A stretch of DNA of 6,307 bases from NCBI GenBank assembly GCA_934133115.1, contig CAKPAV010000105.1, positions 1 to 6,307 of the forward strand, written 5' to 3'. How positions within the stretch are numbered: the stretch's first letter is position 1; each line of letters starts with the position of its first letter. The position numbers and the translations under genes were made by a program. Shown piece after piece: positions 4,849-6,307 of this stretch. Under the pieces are notes generated by a model. The model searched no databases, was not told the DNA's origin, and saw only the letters and a program-made list of their open reading frames with translations. This stretch comes from an uncultured Bacilli bacterium. GTDB taxonomy: Bacteria; Bacillota_I; Bacilli_A; RFN20; CAG-826.

Positions 4849-6307
4849 ATGAAAAAGAATGCAATTTTAGTATTTGTTTTACCGTTATTAATGTCAATGG
4901 TGATGGGAGAAGCTAAAAAAGAAGTCCATAAAGATAATTTTGATTCTCTTACTTGCAAGGCAGAAGACTATCAAAGCAATGAAAAAATATTTTTAAAAAA
5001 TATTAAATTAGGAGATTCTGATAGTTATAAATATTCTAAAATTTATACTCAACTAGGTTATGATGGTTCAAATTATTTTTTAAGATTTGCGATGGCTGTG
5101 TCTGGAAATATTAATAGTATTTCTTATTCGTTAGATATTAATAACGAAAACTATGAATTAGGAAATAAAAATGTGTCAACGTTATATCGTTCGATAAGTG
5201 CGAATGGAAAGAATTATTATTATTCAGAAAATTTAAATTCTATTACGGAAGATAAAAATGAATCATCAAGTGATTATTTGTGGTCTTGTTACACTATCAA
5301 ATTTAAAGATGAACATCATACATATTCATCTTTATCACTTATTCCATCAATTAATGGGGAAATATTAGATAATAAAGTCATCAGTTTACAAGATGAAATA
5401 AATGGCGGTTATACTTATACTTTTGGTAATCTAGACTTAGCTAATGTGGGCCTAGAAAAAGATAATTATTCTTATAATCAAACTATGAATATTGTCAGCT
5501 CATTAGATAACACAAATACAAATTATGAATCAGTTTATGCGCATAATTTTATATTAAGTGATAGTGAAGGCTATTTAAACGCTAATCCATTTAATGAAAG
5601 AAAAAATGCGACTGAATTTAATGCCAAAAATGCTGGGGGACAAAATCTTCCCAAGGCAGTTGCTAAATCTATAGGCAGCAATTATTTACATTACTTATAT
5701 AATGGTGCAGGAGCAACATCAACATTTACTAGTGATGCTACTTTTGCTGGTAAATTAGTTATTCGTGCTGCGACAGGTTATTTAACAAATAACTCTAATG
5801 GCTTTACTACTGGAGATATGCAATTTAATAAAGTATTTGATGTATTAGTTAACGGATATAAAGTAGAAGTTAAGGATGATGTTATATTACCTGGTAAGGC
5901 GGGTAATTATGGTGATGCAATGGGAAACTTTGTTAACATACCATTAGATGCTTTCTTTATCAAAGGTGATAATAAAATTGAAATTATTTCTAAAAAACCT
6001 TTAAAAGAAGATGGCACCCTTCTTTATAAAGATCCAGGCACTAACGGAACACAATCAAGTCCTTCTTTAGATAGTGTGGAAGTTTATAAATATAAAGTTT
6101 GTGCAAATGATGTTGAAACTAAATTAGTTGCGCAAAAATGTTTAGAAAATGGTAAAGAAACTCTTACTTTTAAAGATTATGGTAAAGTAATGAGTAAAGT
6201 ATTACCAATGTATGGAAGTCATATTATTACTGGAACGAAAGTAAGTGAAAGTTCTGATTACTTAGAATTAAGCAATGTACATTGTGAAAGATGTAATGAA
6301 GTATTAA
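4849..6307 (+). CDS. Large secreted/surface protein with carbohydrate-binding-like module (3' end outside window)
   Basis: The frame is open from the ATG at 4849 to the window end, 486 complete codons without a stop. Residues 1-23 look like a signal peptide: MKKN, a hydrophobic core (A5 to about M19), then G-E-A before a Lys-rich start of the mature protein. Residues about 60-180 form a beta-rich region with L-R-F-A-M-A-V (78-84) and L-Y-R-S-I-S-A-N-G-K (112-121), which resembles an unnamed repeated domain of gut Firmicutes surface proteins (from memory). Residues about 254-416 look like a CBM6/35-type jelly-roll module: N-x-x-x-A-G-G near 258-264, a T-F-A-G-K-L-V-I-R-A-A strand pattern, V-L-V-N-G-Y-K-V (332-339), G-D-N-K-I-E-I-I (373-380) and S-L-D-S-V-E-V-Y (406-413). 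C-E-R-C at 479-482 may begin a Cys-rich segment. No sortase or anchor is visible because the C-terminus is missing. It is co-transcribed with the peptide gene. Confidence 0.85.
   Translation, partial: MKKNAILVFVLPLLMSMVMGEAKKEVHKDNFDSLTCKAEDYQSNEKIFLKNIKLGDSDSYKYSKIYTQLGYDGSNYFLRFAMAVSGNINSISYSLDINNENYELGNKNVSTLYRSISANGKNYYYSENLNSITEDKNESSSDYLWSCYTIKFKDEHHTYSSLSLIPSINGEILDNKVISLQDEINGGYTYTFGNLDLANVGLEKDNYSYNQTMNIVSSLDNTNTNYESVYAHNFILSDSEGYLNANPFNERKNATEFNAKNAGGQNLPKAVAKSIGSNYLHYLYNGAGATSTFTSDATFAGKLVIRAATGYLTNNSNGFTTGDMQFNKVFDVLVNGYKVEVKDDVILPGKAGNYGDAMGNFVNIPLDAFFIKGDNKIEIISKKPLKEDGTLLYKDPGTNGTQSSPSLDSVEVYKYKVCANDVETKLVAQKCLENGKETLTFKDYGKVMSKVLPMYGSHIITGTKVSESSDYLELSNVHCERCNEVL

Noticed and set aside
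4761..4958. A 65-codon frame on the minus strand.
   Set aside because: It lies across the peptide gene and the start of the secreted protein gene, both of which have strong ribosome binding sites. It has no recognisable motif and looks like a chance shadow frame.
1..6307. CRISPR arrays, insertion sequences, tRNA or rRNA genes.
   Set aside because: I saw no regularly spaced repeat array, transposase motif, terminal inverted repeat pair or cloverleaf-like sequence; the only strong direct repeat is the two-copy element at 4596-4632.

Overview
The window is AT-rich, Gram-positive-type DNA. Strong AAGGAGG-like ribosome binding sites, a lipobox, an AgrC-like kinase with a LytTR regulator and short intergenic gaps together suggest an uncultured, probably gut-dwelling, low-GC Bacillota (Bacilli, RF39- or Erysipelotrichia-like). 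This placement is inferred from composition and protein style, not from a marker gene. All visible tryptophans are TGG, and all seven complete stops are TAA or TAG. No frame needs TGA to be read through, so the standard bacterial code fits. All recognised genes lie on the + strand.

Layout. (1) 1-978: the 3' end of a multi-pass membrane protein, then a small lipoprotein, probably one operon, closed by a clear intrinsic terminator (1006-1037). (2) 1038-2421: an extended -10 promoter, a leader containing a long imperfect hairpin, a flavin-reductase-like FMN protein, and 3 nt later a YbaK/PrdX-type tRNA-editing homologue whose two catalytic loops depart from the family pattern. A second terminator follows. 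(3) 2422-4597: a LytTR response regulator and an AgrC-like GHKL histidine kinase, 1 nt apart, preceded by a short promoter region with an 8-bp-arm inverted repeat. (4) 4596-6307: two exact 16-bp direct repeats with a 21-bp period, a perfect TATAAT with no recognisable -35, a 45-codon acidic peptide gene, and a large secreted protein that runs off the window. The secreted protein carries an all-beta N-terminal domain and a carbohydrate-binding-like module.

The most interesting reading joins parts 3 and 4. LytTR regulators bind pairs of direct repeats about two helical turns apart, placed just upstream of promoters with weak -35 elements. Exactly that arrangement sits between the kinase gene and the peptide/secreted-protein pair. 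The inferred circuit is: unknown signal, then membrane kinase, then LytTR regulator, then the 21-bp-spaced repeats, then a small peptide plus a cell-surface or secreted protein. No AgrB or AgrD homologue is recognisable in the window, so the source of the signal is open. The 45-aa peptide is a candidate for an undescribed partner, but nothing in the sequence proves it is a signal.
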